Notes under the pieces: generated by a model
The model's database searches: none
The model's input: only the letters and a program-made list of their open reading frames with translations
What the model was told of the DNA's origin: nothing
Assembly: GCA_026707735.1 (NCBI GenBank)
Contig: JAPOWH010000010.1
Span: forward strand, 62,001 to 126,000
DNA length: 64,000 nucleotides
Source: Gammaproteobacteria bacterium
Lineage (GTDB): Bacteria > Pseudomonadota > Gammaproteobacteria > Pseudomonadales > Azotimanducaceae
Reading direction: 5' to 3'
Part shown: one piece after another, positions 43,785 to 52,748 of the stretch
How the letters are laid out: each line of letters opens with the position of its first letter
How positions within the stretch are numbered: position 1 is the stretch's first letter
Position numbers and translations under genes: made by a program

Positions 43785-44165
43785 TTACTTTCGATTCGCT
43801 CGTCCTCGCCAAAACAGGTAGGAACCAAAAACTAGCAAACACGCGAATATTAGTGCTACGGCCTCGTTTAGTTCGACGAATTGCGGTCGTTCCGACAGTA
43901 GGTGGTCGATTCTCATGACAACGAGAGCCGCAAATGTGAACAGAAGAGCATTCGCTGCATTGAAGGACGGCGCAAGGCGAATACAGATAGTAGCCAGAAT
44001 GCCGACTATCACAACCAAGAGTCCGAGGCAAACAAGGGTGTAAGAAATTCCGGGAGGCGCTGGCTTGACGAATGGAAGAAGGGCGAGACACAAGTCGAGC
44101 AGGAACGGGATAAGAACGGCGCAAACTACGATCAATCCATAGGCTTGTATTTTGCCAATCGTCAC
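43785..44165 (-). CDS. Small four-helix membrane protein
   Basis: A 126-residue integral membrane protein of unknown function. About four hydrophobic segments cover most of it (AYGLIVVCAVLIPFLLDLCL; TLVCLGLLVVIVGILATIC; NALLFTFAALVVMRI; AVALIFACLLVFGSYLFW). The GTG start overlaps the stop of the gene upstream as GTGA, so the two form an operon. Confidence 0.65.
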   Translation of the reverse strand: MTIGKIQAYGLIVVCAVLIPFLLDLCLALLPFVKPAPPGISYTLVCLGLLVVIVGILATICIRLAPSFNAANALLFTFAALVVMRIDHLLSERPQFVELNEAVALIFACLLVFGSYLFWRGRANRK

Positions 44166-44437
44166 TCGTGATCCCGGAGCTTGACACGATCATAGATTGC
44201 AGTGATGTTCTCGAACGAAATAACTAATGAATGCGAAACGTGGGCGTCCGGGTCATGCAAGTGATACTTGAATCGCGTTTGCTTGTTGCCTTGAAGAAAA
44301 GAGTCATAGTCTCGTGTGAATTCGCGCACGTCGCTGACGAATTCTTTACCCCAAGTGGCCGGAAACGGACCCAGAATGGCTCCTCCTGCCAAGGCTATCG
44401 TTATCTCGTGATTCGTGAGTCCTTTATCTTTCGCCAT
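44162..44437 (-). CDS. Small hypothetical protein, operon partner of a membrane protein
   Basis: A 91-residue soluble protein I do not recognise. It contains EITIALAGGAILGPFPATWG and a charged C-terminal half (REFTRDYDSFLQGNKQTRF; HDPDAHVSHSLVISFENI). Translational coupling to the downstream four-helix membrane protein suggests that they work together. It is divergent from the VOC-family gene, with 94 bases between the starts. Confidence 0.6.
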   Translation of the reverse strand: MAKDKGLTNHEITIALAGGAILGPFPATWGKEFVSDVREFTRDYDSFLQGNKQTRFKYHLHDPDAHVSHSLVISFENITAIYDRVKLRDHE

Positions 44438-44531
44438 ATTGATTTACTCCCGACAAAACGCGTGCGCAACGCGATTCTCTGTCTGATAATATTCCGATCC
44501 TCAATCAACCGGAAACACTAAGGCGAACTTC

Positions 44532-44918
44532 ATGGGAATTCAGTCTTTCGACCACTTGGTATTGCGAGTCGCCGACTTGGATGCCGGCATAAAGACGTAT
44601 CGAGACACGATTGGATTGGAACTGGACCGTACTGACGAGAGCGAAGCGTTGGGAATCAAACAAGCCTTCTTCAATCTACCTGGTGGGGGATTCATTGAAA
44701 TAGTTGCTCCTATTGATAGCGATTCCGCGGTTGGCAAAGCGCTTGAGAGTCGCGGTGAAGGAGTGCATACGATTGCATTTGAAGTTGACGATCTCAATGC
44801 CACGTGCGAGTCGCTGAAAGCCGGTGGCGCCCGATTGATCGGTGAAGGTGGACCCCAGGTGTTCGTGCATCCAAAATCGGCATGCGGACTGCTGCTGCAA
44901 CTCTCGGAACGTGCGTAG
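44532..44918 (+). CDS. VOC-family (glyoxalase/epimerase-like) protein
   Basis: A 128-residue protein of two beta-alpha-beta-beta-beta modules. Metal-ligand positions appear as His8, Glu56 (FIEIVAP), His79 (GVHTIAFEV) and Gln123 (LLLQLSE). The last is usually Glu in glyoxalase I and methylmalonyl-CoA epimerase, so this site may be altered. The overall sequence (FDHLVLRVADLDAGIKTYRDTIGLEL) is closest in feel to methylmalonyl-CoA epimerase-like members, but no methylmalonyl-CoA mutase gene is near. Confidence 0.78.
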   Translation: MGIQSFDHLVLRVADLDAGIKTYRDTIGLELDRTDESEALGIKQAFFNLPGGGFIEIVAPIDSDSAVGKALESRGEGVHTIAFEVDDLNATCESLKAGGARLIGEGGPQVFVHPKSACGLLLQLSERA

Positions 44919-45374
44919 TCAACGTTGCGCTCTAGACTGTTTCTTGGGCTTCTGAAACAACGGTTTCTCTTGAGATCGAGTGAAATTCTTGATCTCCATG
45001 AACCATTGATGCGATCGAGGTAGGAACAGCAAAATCGCCGCCACCAGAGCTAAGCTCTTGCTGAGTTGATCGCCCAATCCCATTTGCACAACCATACTCA
45101 TAGGTTGTTGGCTGTTCAGAATTTCGCACAGAAATACGGCAAGCGTCACGAGAATTGCGTAGCGAACCCAACTCATTCCTCGAAATATGGCAATTGACAC
45201 CGAAAACCACACGATCATGAAGAACAGCTGGGCACCGTTGCTCTCGACTTGCTGGGGGACTGCAATCCACCATGCCAGGAGCACGAATACGTTAAGAAGT
45301 AGAAGCATCGATGCGATCGTGACAGGTCTTGGTCGACGACCTGCAAAGTTTGGTGCTTCAAGCGTGGTATTCAC
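44919..45374 (-). CDS. Hypothetical four-helix membrane protein
   Basis: A 151-residue protein with about four membrane helices (TIASMLLLLNVFVLLAWWIAV; AQLFFMIVWFSVSIAIFRGM; YAILVTLAVFLCEILN; SLALVAAILLFLP) and a basic C-terminal tail (KPLFQKPKKQSRAQR). The start is GTG. Its stop touches the convergent VOC gene directly. Function unknown. Confidence 0.62.
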   Translation of the reverse strand: MNTTLEAPNFAGRRPRPVTIASMLLLLNVFVLLAWWIAVPQQVESNGAQLFFMIVWFSVSIAIFRGMSWVRYAILVTLAVFLCEILNSQQPMSMVVQMGLGDQLSKSLALVAAILLFLPRSHQWFMEIKNFTRSQEKPLFQKPKKQSRAQR

Positions 45375-45698
45375 GGGCGCGACTCAAAATAGACTGAATG
45401 CAAGGATTGGTTGAGGACAGTGGGGAATGCGCTATGGTAGCCAAACGTCTTGTTGGATTGAATATTCGAGGGGTTTGAACTAACCAAAGGATCGCAACCA
45501 TCAAGCATTAGTGCATTGTTCACCAATCCGATTGATCCAGGTGAATTGCGGATACGGATTGCGTAGGTTTCTGGAAATCAAAAGTGCGCTCGCGACATTC
45601 ATCGCGAGCGCACTCCCAAAATACTAGCTATTGAGCCTTAAGCCTGCATTTGGAGCTTGCCTAATGCACGAACACAAAGCCCGCCGTTTAGCTAGACA
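45375..45698. other. Intergenic region carrying a strong hairpin
   Basis: No gene is seen in these 324 bases. The only structure is the 13-bp hairpin at 45583-45614, described separately. The promoter of the minus-strand membrane protein gene should lie near 45380-45450 but could not be placed. Confidence 0.5.
45583..45614 (-). terminator. Terminator-like hairpin of the thioredoxin lipoprotein gene
   Basis: AGTGCGCTCGCGA (45583-45595) and TCGCGAGCGCACT (45602-45614) form a perfect 13-bp GC-rich stem with a six-base loop. Read on the minus strand it is followed by TTTGATTT and lies 85 bases past the stop of the gene at 45699. The T-run is broken, so efficiency is uncertain. Confidence 0.6.
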
Positions 45699-47645
45699 CT
45701 AGCCTCCAACATCGTCGGCGCCTGGGTCTGCGTCCTCAGAGTCTTCGAGTTCAGGTTGTTCCTCCAACTCAGGTGCTTCACCGTAGCGAGCCACGAGGAC
45801 TTCCTTCAGGTTTTCGTGCATTAGATCCTTTTGAACAACGCAACCCTCGCTATCAAGCAAATAGCCCTTGGGAATGAACTGAACACCGTACGCACCGGCC
45901 ACCTCGCCTTCCCATCCTTCGATTTCTCCCAGATTGATCCAAGGCAGTTCATGTTTTTCGGAGCCTTCCTGCCAAGCTTCGTGGGTACTGTCGATTGAAA
46001 TCGCGACAATCTCAAACCCGTCATCGTTATATGCAGAGTACAGCTTCTTCAGATGAGGAAATGTCGCAATGCAAGGTCCACACCACGAAGCCCAGAAGTC
46101 AATGAGAACAACTTCCTTCTCCGCCAAGACATCATAGAGTGCGACGTCGTCGCCACTCAAGCTGGCAAGCGTAAATTCGGGCGCCTTCTGACCGGGAACT
46201 AGCCCCTTGTCATTTTCTGAGATTTGGATTCGTTTAGCGACTCTGTCTCGCGTTGGTGTAACGCGCCGAGCAACCAAATCTTCATCGAGTTCAGGAGCAA
46301 TCTCATCGTACAGTCGCAACGATTCGCTTTGCTTTTCTTCACCCCTGAATGCGCCTAATTCCAATGCAAGAAGTCGCGTCAGTGGATCATCCGTGTTTAG
46401 TGCTATTTCTTCCAATGCGGCAAATCTGATTTCCGACATCTCTTGCGAAATGTTGAAGTACTCAGGATACTCGTAGGATGAGGAAGCATCCATGATTCCA
46501 GGCTTGACTTCCTCCAATGCAACGTGTTCACAACCTTCCGCCACAGGTATGCCATCTTTGAGGGCAAGGATTGGCTCATCGGCCGCATCGTCGTCGGCCT
46601 CAGCTGTGGAATCTGCAGTCTCGTCGGTTTCAGATTCTGCTTCGTCTTCCGTAGCTTCTCCACCTTCTCCGGCTTCAGCAGCTGCTCGACTCGCTTCCAT
46701 TTCCGCGACGTATTCGTCATAAGCTGCAGTGTAAGCATCTACCTTTGCCAGATACTCTTCAGATTGCTGCCAACTCTCGACAAGTTCTGCATGTCGTCCA
46801 GTACCTGCTACTGTAATGAGATCACGCGCTGTGCCCCGCACAGATACTTCGATGTCCGATTGGGCATCAACAACGACCTGACCAGAGCCGTAGTACTCAC
46901 TTCCTGCACTTACGGTTACCGAAAGCACCATAGGCTCGTCGATTTCAGACTCGATTAGAAACTTACCATCGACTAGGAGTACGGAGCCATGGCTTGAATA
47001 GGTTTGTTCGCCTTCCTCATTCCAACTCGGTCCGCTTACGCTAGCGGTGGCCATCGATAGGTCCTTGTCCATGGAGCTCAAGTCACCTGATATCGTGAAA
47101 CTCTTGCTTGAGTCTTTGACTTTTCTGGATTCACCAGCCAATATCAATTGATTCGGCCTTGGTTCCAAGTGATCGATTAGGACAAAGTCAACATTTGAAC
47201 CAGGTCCAACAACCGCACTAAGTGACATTGGTTCATCTTCACCCACATCGATTGAAAGGGTTACGTCCTTCGGTTCGTCAACCTCACCAGTGAAGGCTAC
47301 CTTTCCGTCACTGAAGGTTCCCGCAGCAAGTTCCACTGTCTCTGGTGTTCCGTCTTCGCCCATAGCCTCGTAGGTGACTGAGACCGCTGCACTTGACAAG
47401 TCCACGGTTTCTTCCTGTTCGGGCTCTGGCTCCGCTGCTGCCACAGCCTCTGTATCCGCGGCGTCCGACTCACCTGTATCTGCCGCGTCAGACTGTGATG
47501 CTTCAGCGTCTGTTTCTTCTGCGACTTCCGGTTCAATCACAAGGAGTTCACCTGAAATCGTGTATGTCTTGGAAGGGCCGGAACTACATGCAGCGATTAA
47601 CAACGCTATGCCAAGAAGTCCGACCGTGTATAGTGTTTTTCTCAT
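45699..47645 (-). CDS. TlpA-like thioredoxin-fold lipoprotein with intact WCGPC
   Basis: From the ATG at 47645 it is 648 residues; an upstream in-frame ATG is unlikely because MRKTLYTVGLLGIALLIAACSSG is a complete lipoprotein signal. Two tandem beta modules follow (FTGEVDEPKDVTLSI and LIESEIDEPMVLSVTV), separated and followed by acidic, alanine-rich inserts of low complexity. The C-terminal thioredoxin domain has FWASWCGPC with both cysteines (codons 46071-46085), so it can act as a periplasmic thiol-disulfide oxidoreductase. It is a paralogue of the cysteine-less gene at 9403 with the same domain order. An acidic tail (EELEEQPELEDSEDADPG type) ends the protein. Confidence 0.85.
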   Translation of the reverse strand: MRKTLYTVGLLGIALLIAACSSGPSKTYTISGELLVIEPEVAEETDAEASQSDAADTGESDAADTEAVAAAEPEPEQEETVDLSSAAVSVTYEAMGEDGTPETVELAAGTFSDGKVAFTGEVDEPKDVTLSIDVGEDEPMSLSAVVGPGSNVDFVLIDHLEPRPNQLILAGESRKVKDSSKSFTISGDLSSMDKDLSMATASVSGPSWNEEGEQTYSSHGSVLLVDGKFLIESEIDEPMVLSVTVSAGSEYYGSGQVVVDAQSDIEVSVRGTARDLITVAGTGRHAELVESWQQSEEYLAKVDAYTAAYDEYVAEMEASRAAAEAGEGGEATEDEAESETDETADSTAEADDDAADEPILALKDGIPVAEGCEHVALEEVKPGIMDASSSYEYPEYFNISQEMSEIRFAALEEIALNTDDPLTRLLALELGAFRGEEKQSESLRLYDEIAPELDEDLVARRVTPTRDRVAKRIQISENDKGLVPGQKAPEFTLASLSGDDVALYDVLAEKEVVLIDFWASWCGPCIATFPHLKKLYSAYNDDGFEIVAISIDSTHEAWQEGSEKHELPWINLGEIEGWEGEVAGAYGVQFIPKGYLLDSEGCVVQKDLMHENLKEVLVARYGEAPELEEQPELEDSEDADPGADDVGG

Positions 47646-47936
47646 TCGGTGTTGTACCTCCATGAGGTAAAGTAAACCAACGCCAGTCAACCGGAAGCTG
47701 CTGGATTTGTTGGTCTGTATTCCAAAAGTCACCCACTCCCGCATTAGCTAGTAGATTGGGATGTCGTGCACAGGCAGCGAACGCGATGCCAATGCGAGTG
47801 CTACAACAAACAAAGCTGATGAGGTCCGCAATTCGCGTAACCTAAACTGCACGTGAACTAGTGCGAAGTCTGACCCAATAGCTGTATTGTGCACAAATTC
47901 ACTGAAATCTGCTAGAAAACCACAGCGTATTCAGGG

Positions 47937-47965
47937 TTGAACTATTACCCGCGTTCCTGTATCGT
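47937..47965 (+). promoter_or_regulatory. Sigma70-like promoter of the nuo operon
   Basis: TTGAAC (47937-47942), 17 bases, then TATCGT (47960-47965). Spacing is ideal, and the hexamers match the sigma70 consensus at four of six positions each or better. The start of transcription would fall near 47972, leaving a leader of about 77 bases that contains an 8-bp inverted repeat. Confidence 0.45.
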
Positions 47966-47973
47966 ATAGCGCA

Positions 47974-48026
47974 CTCAACCGCATCATGCGATGTTTCTCC
48001 CAAAGCACGGAACGTCTTCGGTTGAG
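47974..48026 (+). promoter_or_regulatory. Inverted repeat in the nuo leader
   Basis: CTCAACCG (47974-47981) pairs with CGGTTGAG (48019-48026), closing a 37-base loop, and ends 22 bases before the nuoA ATG. It could form a leader stem or be a bipartite binding site. No riboswitch class is recognised. Confidence 0.35.
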
Positions 48027-48048
48027 CGCGTACTTTTGTTAAGGGATC

Positions 48049-48468
48049 ATGTCCGAGCACAACGACATACTGCCGTTCCTGCTGTATGCCGCAAGTGTCG
48101 GAGTCATACTTTCCGTTACTCTCATTGCCTCGTGGTTTGTCGGTTCCAAATCTCGCCATGGCAGAGCTCAGGACATTCCGTATGAATCGGGAATCGTCCC
48201 TGTGGGCGACGCCGAGGACATGCGACTATCTATCGAGTTTTATCTCGTTGCAATCTTTTTTGTAATTTTTGATCTGGAAACCATTTTCATCGTCGCCTGG
48301 GCTGTAGTTGCCAAGGACGTTCATTGGCCTGGCTACGCTGCGATTTCCGTATTCATCGTTATTTTGCTAATCGCCTTGCTCTACGAGTGGCGCACGGGAG
48401 CATTGGATTGGGGAATCAAGTCGCGGCACACGACGCCCGATTCTTATTCGAGAAAGGAAGCTGCCTAA
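48049..48468 (+). CDS. nuoA: NADH-quinone oxidoreductase subunit A
   Basis: Small membrane subunit of complex I near the quinone-binding junction. The 139-residue sequence has three membrane helices and the conserved loop [33 protein letters not shown], read in parts, which contacts NuoB, NuoD and NuoH. It opens a 13-gene operon. The TAA stop overlaps the nuoB ATG by one base (TAATG). Confidence 0.95.
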   Translation: MSEHNDILPFLLYAASVGVILSVTLIASWFVGSKSRHGRAQDIPYESGIVPVGDAEDMRLSIEFYLVAIFFVIFDLETIFIVAWAVVAKDVHWPGYAAISVFIVILLIALLYEWRTGALDWGIKSRHTTPDSYSRKEAA

Positions 48469-49154
48469 TGGAATGGCGATTGGTTAGGGCAACGCCGGAC
48501 GAGCCGATGGCAAGCGTAGACGATGTCTACAACGAAGAGGCGTCCAAGAGCTTTCTGACAGCTCGGTTGGAAGATTTGGTGGCATGGGGACGAGCAAATT
48601 CGATTTGGCCTTTCAACTTCGGACTCTCGTGCTGCTATGTTGAAATGGCGACAAGCTTCACATCGCGCCACGATATCTCGAGGTTTGGGGCAGAAGTAAT
48701 TCGAGCGACACCCCGACAAGCGGACCTCATCGTCGTGTCGGGTACAGTCTTCAGGAAAATGGCTCCAGTTCTCCAACATCTCTACGAGCAATTGCTGGAG
48801 CCCAGGTGGGTGATCTCCATGGGTTCGTGTGCAAATTCCGGTGGCATGTTCGACATCTACAGCGTTGTGCAGGGAGTGGACAAATTCCTTCCAGTGGACG
48901 TCTACGTTCCTGGGTGCCCACCTCGTCCGGAAGCCTTCATGCAGGGATTGAATCTACTGCAGGAGTCCGTGAAGAACACTCGACGGCCACTATCTTGGGC
49001 AATTGGAGAGACTGGCGAAGTCAGCAAGTACGATCCAAGTCAGAGAGATCTCCTCAACGCGGAACGCATGAAAGTAACTGAGCTTGCCGAACCCACGACG
49101 GTGGGGAACGCACCACTGTCCAAAGACTTGCTGGGTAAGAAACGCGACTCGTGA
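48468..49154 (+). CDS. nuoB: NADH-quinone oxidoreductase subunit B
   Basis: Carries the terminal iron-sulfur cluster N2 that reduces quinone. Ligand cysteines are seen in [18 protein letters not shown] and [10 protein letters not shown]. From the ATG at 48468 the product is 228 residues. An upstream in-frame start lies inside nuoA and was rejected. It overlaps nuoA by one base and nuoCD by four. Confidence 0.96.
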   Translation: MEWRLVRATPDEPMASVDDVYNEEASKSFLTARLEDLVAWGRANSIWPFNFGLSCCYVEMATSFTSRHDISRFGAEVIRATPRQADLIVVSGTVFRKMAPVLQHLYEQLLEPRWVISMGSCANSGGMFDIYSVVQGVDKFLPVDVYVPGCPPRPEAFMQGLNLLQESVKNTRRPLSWAIGETGEVSKYDPSQRDLLNAERMKVTELAEPTTVGNAPLSKDLLGKKRDS

Positions 49155-50929
49155 CCCCAAGCCCTCAAGCGGAAGTTGCCGATCTACACGATCAACCCGG
49201 TGTTGTTAGCGATCTAATCGCACGATTCGGTGAGAATTGCACTTTCCAGCAGACTTCAGACGGAATTCCAAACGTTTGGACTTCGCGCGAGAACATTGCT
49301 GGCGTACTGCGATTCCTGCGTCAGGATGCGGAACACCCCTACGAACTGCTCTTCGATCTCTCCGCGATTGACGAACGCTCCAGGAAGAATAGAGACGGAC
49401 AGCCACATTCCGATTTCACTGTGTTCTACCACCTCATCTCACTTTCTGGGGACAAGGACATTCGCATCAAAGTGCCGCTGCAGGACGACGACTCGTCGAT
49501 CGCGAGTGTTGAGTCCATTTACCCAGTCGCCAATTGGTACGAGCGAGAAGCGTATGACATGTTCGGCATCGACTTCGACGGGCATCCAAATCTGAAGCGA
49601 ATACTGACTCCCCCGCTTTGGGAAGGGCATCCGTTGCGAAAGGATCATCCTGCGCGGGCTACTGAAATGGACCCGTTTCAAATGTCGGACGAGTTCAAGG
49701 ATGCGCAGCAGGAAGCGCTGAAATTTGTTCCTGAAGAGTGGGGGATGGCTCGTTCCACCCCTCATACGGACTTCATGTTCTTGAATTTAGGGCCGAATCA
49801 CCCCAGCGTGCATGGAGTGTTTAGAGTTGCACTGCAGCTCGACGGCGAGGTCATTGTTCAGGCCGTGCCTGACATTGGCTACCACCATCGTGGACAAGAG
49901 AAGATGGCGGAACGGCAGTCGTGGCACACATACATCCCCTACACGGACCGAATCGACTACTTGGGCGGCGTGATGAACAACCTGCCCTATGTGCTTAATG
50001 TCGAGCGGATGGCGGGGATTGAGGTGCCGGATCGCGCACAGGTCATTCGCGTCATGCTTTCAGAGATGTTTCGTGTTGCGAGCCACCTGTTGTTCTACGG
50101 CACCTTCGCTCAGGACGTTGGCCAAATGTCTCCGGTTTTCTACATGTTCGCTGATCGCGAAAGGCTGTTCTCGATTATCGAAGCGATAACAGGCGGACGC
50201 ATGCATCCAAGTTGGTTCCGGATTGGAGGTGTGTGTCAGGACCTTCCAGAGGGATGGGATCAGATGGTGATCGACTACTGCGACTACATGCCGAAGCGAC
50301 TGGATCACTACCACACGATGGCACTACAGAACAAGATTCTGAAACGGCGATCCGTTGGCATCGGAGCCTATAACACGGAAGAAGGATTGGATTGGGGGAT
50401 TACTGGCCCCTCACTTCGAGCCACGGGCCATGATTGGGATCTCCGTAAGAAAAGGCCCTACAGCTCCTACGATCAGTTCGATTTTGAAGTCCCCACCGCG
50501 GAAAATGGCGATTGCTATGATCGGCTTGTTGTTCGTGAACAGGAGATTCGTCAGAGCCTGCGCATCATTCGTCAGTGCGCGGAGAACATGCCGGAAGGTT
50601 CCTACAAAGCAGAGCATCGGCTCGCAACACCGCCACCAAAGGAGCGAACGATGGAGCACATCGAGACGCTCATTCACCATTTTCTAAACGTGAGCTGGGG
50701 TCCTGTCGTACCTCCATGCGAGTCCGCGACCACGATAGAAGCCACGAAGGGTTGGAACAGCTTCTACTCAATTTCGGACGGAGGAACGATGGCGTATCGA
50801 ACTCGTGTGCGAACTCCATCATTTCCAGCGTTGCAGCAAATCCCCTACATCAGCAATGGCTTCATGATCCCCGATCTGATTGCCATCATTGCGAGCATTG
50901 ATTTTGTCATGGCGGATGTGGATAGATGA
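49151..50929 (+). CDS. nuoCD: NADH-quinone oxidoreductase subunit C/D fusion
   Basis: A 592-residue fusion of the 30-kDa and 49-kDa peripheral-arm subunits, the arrangement usual in E. coli and many gammaproteobacteria. The NuoC part (about 1-190) has [24 protein letters not shown]; the NuoD part begins near [19 protein letters not shown] with [12 protein letters not shown] and ends [13 protein letters not shown]. It helps form the quinone cavity. The GTG start overlaps nuoB as GTGA, and the stop overlaps nuoE as ATGA. Confidence 0.96.
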   Translation: MTPSPQAEVADLHDQPGVVSDLIARFGENCTFQQTSDGIPNVWTSRENIAGVLRFLRQDAEHPYELLFDLSAIDERSRKNRDGQPHSDFTVFYHLISLSGDKDIRIKVPLQDDDSSIASVESIYPVANWYEREAYDMFGIDFDGHPNLKRILTPPLWEGHPLRKDHPARATEMDPFQMSDEFKDAQQEALKFVPEEWGMARSTPHTDFMFLNLGPNHPSVHGVFRVALQLDGEVIVQAVPDIGYHHRGQEKMAERQSWHTYIPYTDRIDYLGGVMNNLPYVLNVERMAGIEVPDRAQVIRVMLSEMFRVASHLLFYGTFAQDVGQMSPVFYMFADRERLFSIIEAITGGRMHPSWFRIGGVCQDLPEGWDQMVIDYCDYMPKRLDHYHTMALQNKILKRRSVGIGAYNTEEGLDWGITGPSLRATGHDWDLRKKRPYSSYDQFDFEVPTAENGDCYDRLVVREQEIRQSLRIIRQCAENMPEGSYKAEHRLATPPPKERTMEHIETLIHHFLNVSWGPVVPPCESATTIEATKGWNSFYSISDGGTMAYRTRVRTPSFPALQQIPYISNGFMIPDLIAIIASIDFVMADVDR

Positions 50930-51414
50930 GTGATTCTGCGTTGGTACCGGTGTTGAGCTCGGAAGAAATCGCGGAAATCGAGGCCGAGATCTCGCATCTT
51001 CCAGATAGAGAATCGGCCGCTATAGATGCCTTGATGATCATTCAACGGCATCGGGGGTGGGTATCGGATGAGAGTCTGCGAGCGGCTGCAGAATTACTGC
51101 AGATGTCGTCGGCTGAACTGGACAGCATTGCAACCTTCTACAACCTGATTTTTCGACAACCGGTAGGACGCCATGTCGTCATGGTTTGCGATAGCGTTTC
51201 CTGCTATGTGATGGACGGTGACGAACTCGCACGAGAAGTGCAGGCTCGGCTAGGCATAGAGTTTGGCCAAACTTCGCCGGATGGACGGTTTACGCTCCTA
51301 CCCATTGTTTGCCTTGGTGCCTGCGATAGGGCACCTGCGATCATGATCGACAGCGATCTTCATGGTCCCGTGGATCAAAATGATCTAGAAACGCTCTTTG
51401 CGGAGTACAAGTAG
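50926..51414 (+). CDS. nuoE: NADH-quinone oxidoreductase subunit E
   Basis: The 24-kDa subunit with a 2Fe-2S cluster (N1a) in a thioredoxin-like domain. The four ligands are in MVCDSVSC (Cx4C) and VCLGAC (Cx3C). At 162 residues it has the usual N-terminal helical bundle ([17 protein letters not shown]). It overlaps nuoCD by four bases. Confidence 0.95.
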   Translation: MSDSALVPVLSSEEIAEIEAEISHLPDRESAAIDALMIIQRHRGWVSDESLRAAAELLQMSSAELDSIATFYNLIFRQPVGRHVVMVCDSVSCYVMDGDELAREVQARLGIEFGQTSPDGRFTLLPIVCLGACDRAPAIMIDSDLHGPVDQNDLETLFAEYK

Positions 51415-52715
51415 TGTCGATCCAAGAGACCAAACCTTTAATCGGTCGGGTGGAAGAAATAGGTGGCCGAGTGTCGCTCACGGACTACGAATCGGGAGGC
51501 GGGTACGGGGGAGCCCGCCGCGCATTGACGGAAATGTCGCCCGAAGAAGTCATCGATCTGGTGCGCGAATCTGACCTCAAAGGCAGAGGCGGTGCAGGAT
51601 TTCCAACAGGAATGAAGTGGGGATTCGCGAAGGACGAACCACCCACTCCGGGCGCGAAGTACCTGGTATGCAACGCAGATGAAATGGAACCGGGCACATT
51701 CAAAGATCGCTATTTGATGGAGTACAACCCGCACATATTGATCGAGGGCATGATCATTGGTGCATATGCAATTCAGGCCGATCGAGCATATGTGTTTCTG
51801 CGGGGTGAGTATCACGAACCTTACAAACAGTTAACTAAAGCCATTCAGGAAGCTCAGGGCAGGGGTTACCTAGGACCCTCCGTGCTTGGATCGGACTTCA
51901 GTCTTGATTTGAGAGTCCACCTCTCAGGAGGCAGATACATTTGCGGTGAAGAGACCGCACTGCTCAACGCACTCGAGGGAAAAAGGGGACAACCCAGGTC
52001 CAAACCACCCTATCCACCAGCTAGCGGAGCATGGGGACGACCCACCATCGTGAACAACGTAGAGACGTTCTGCAACGTTCCGGCGATATTGCGGTACGGC
52101 GCTCAGTGGTACAAGGACTTGGGACTTACCGAAGACTCCGGCACCAAACTATTTGGAGTTTCGGGTCGCGTAAACAAACCAGGACTTTGGGAATTGCCAA
52201 TGGGCACTCCAATCCGGGAAATCGTAGATACTCACGCGGCGGGAATGCGCAACGGCTACAAGTTGCGCGGCGTTCTGCCCGGGGGCGCCTCAACAGATTT
52301 TCTGGTAGAGGAGCACTTCGACCTTCCAATGGACTACAAGACTATTCAGTCTGCAGGCAGTCGCATGGGTACGGGAACGATGATCTTGATGGACGACTCG
52401 ATTTGTCCAGTAGACATGTGCAGGAATCTAGAGCATTTCTTTGCACAAGAATCTTGTGGCTTTTGCACTCCCTGTCGTGAAGGAATTCCGTGGGTCGAAG
52501 AGTTGCTTGCAGAAATTGAAAACGGCACCGGTTGTGAGGGCGACTTGGAAATATTGGATCAACAGGCAGCCTACATTGGGGGACCGGGCAACACTTTTTG
52601 TCTGCACGCTCCCGGAGCAATGGAGCCGTTGCAATCTGCGCTCAAGTACTTCCGTGAAGATTTCGAGGAGCACATTCGAACAGGAAAATGCCCCTACCAG
52701 CGGGGGAGGAGCTAG
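51414..52715 (+). CDS. nuoF: NADH-quinone oxidoreductase subunit F
   Basis: The 51-kDa NADH-oxidising subunit holding FMN and cluster N3. Motifs: GRGGAGFPTGMKWGF and CNADEMEPGTFKDR for NADH/FMN, and CGFCTPCREG plus a distal Cys (TFCLHAPG) for the 4Fe-4S cluster. The 433-residue length is typical. The start is a GTG sharing one base with the nuoE stop. Confidence 0.96.
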   Translation: MSIQETKPLIGRVEEIGGRVSLTDYESGGGYGGARRALTEMSPEEVIDLVRESDLKGRGGAGFPTGMKWGFAKDEPPTPGAKYLVCNADEMEPGTFKDRYLMEYNPHILIEGMIIGAYAIQADRAYVFLRGEYHEPYKQLTKAIQEAQGRGYLGPSVLGSDFSLDLRVHLSGGRYICGEETALLNALEGKRGQPRSKPPYPPASGAWGRPTIVNNVETFCNVPAILRYGAQWYKDLGLTEDSGTKLFGVSGRVNKPGLWELPMGTPIREIVDTHAAGMRNGYKLRGVLPGGASTDFLVEEHFDLPMDYKTIQSAGSRMGTGTMILMDDSICPVDMCRNLEHFFAQESCGFCTPCREGIPWVEELLAEIENGTGCEGDLEILDQQAAYIGGPGNTFCLHAPGAMEPLQSALKYFREDFEEHIRTGKCPYQRGRS

Positions 52716-52748
52716 TGGGGTGCTATTAGCCGATAGGAGCTGCTACTG

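Larger units (their letters stand above)
47646..48048. other. Divergent promoter region between the lipoprotein gene and nuoA
   Basis: About 400 bases between two divergent genes. The nuo promoter candidate (47937-47965) and a leader inverted repeat (47974-48026) lie in its right half. The left half presumably holds the promoter of the thioredoxin-lipoprotein gene; no clear match was found. No coding sequence is apparent. Confidence 0.55.
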
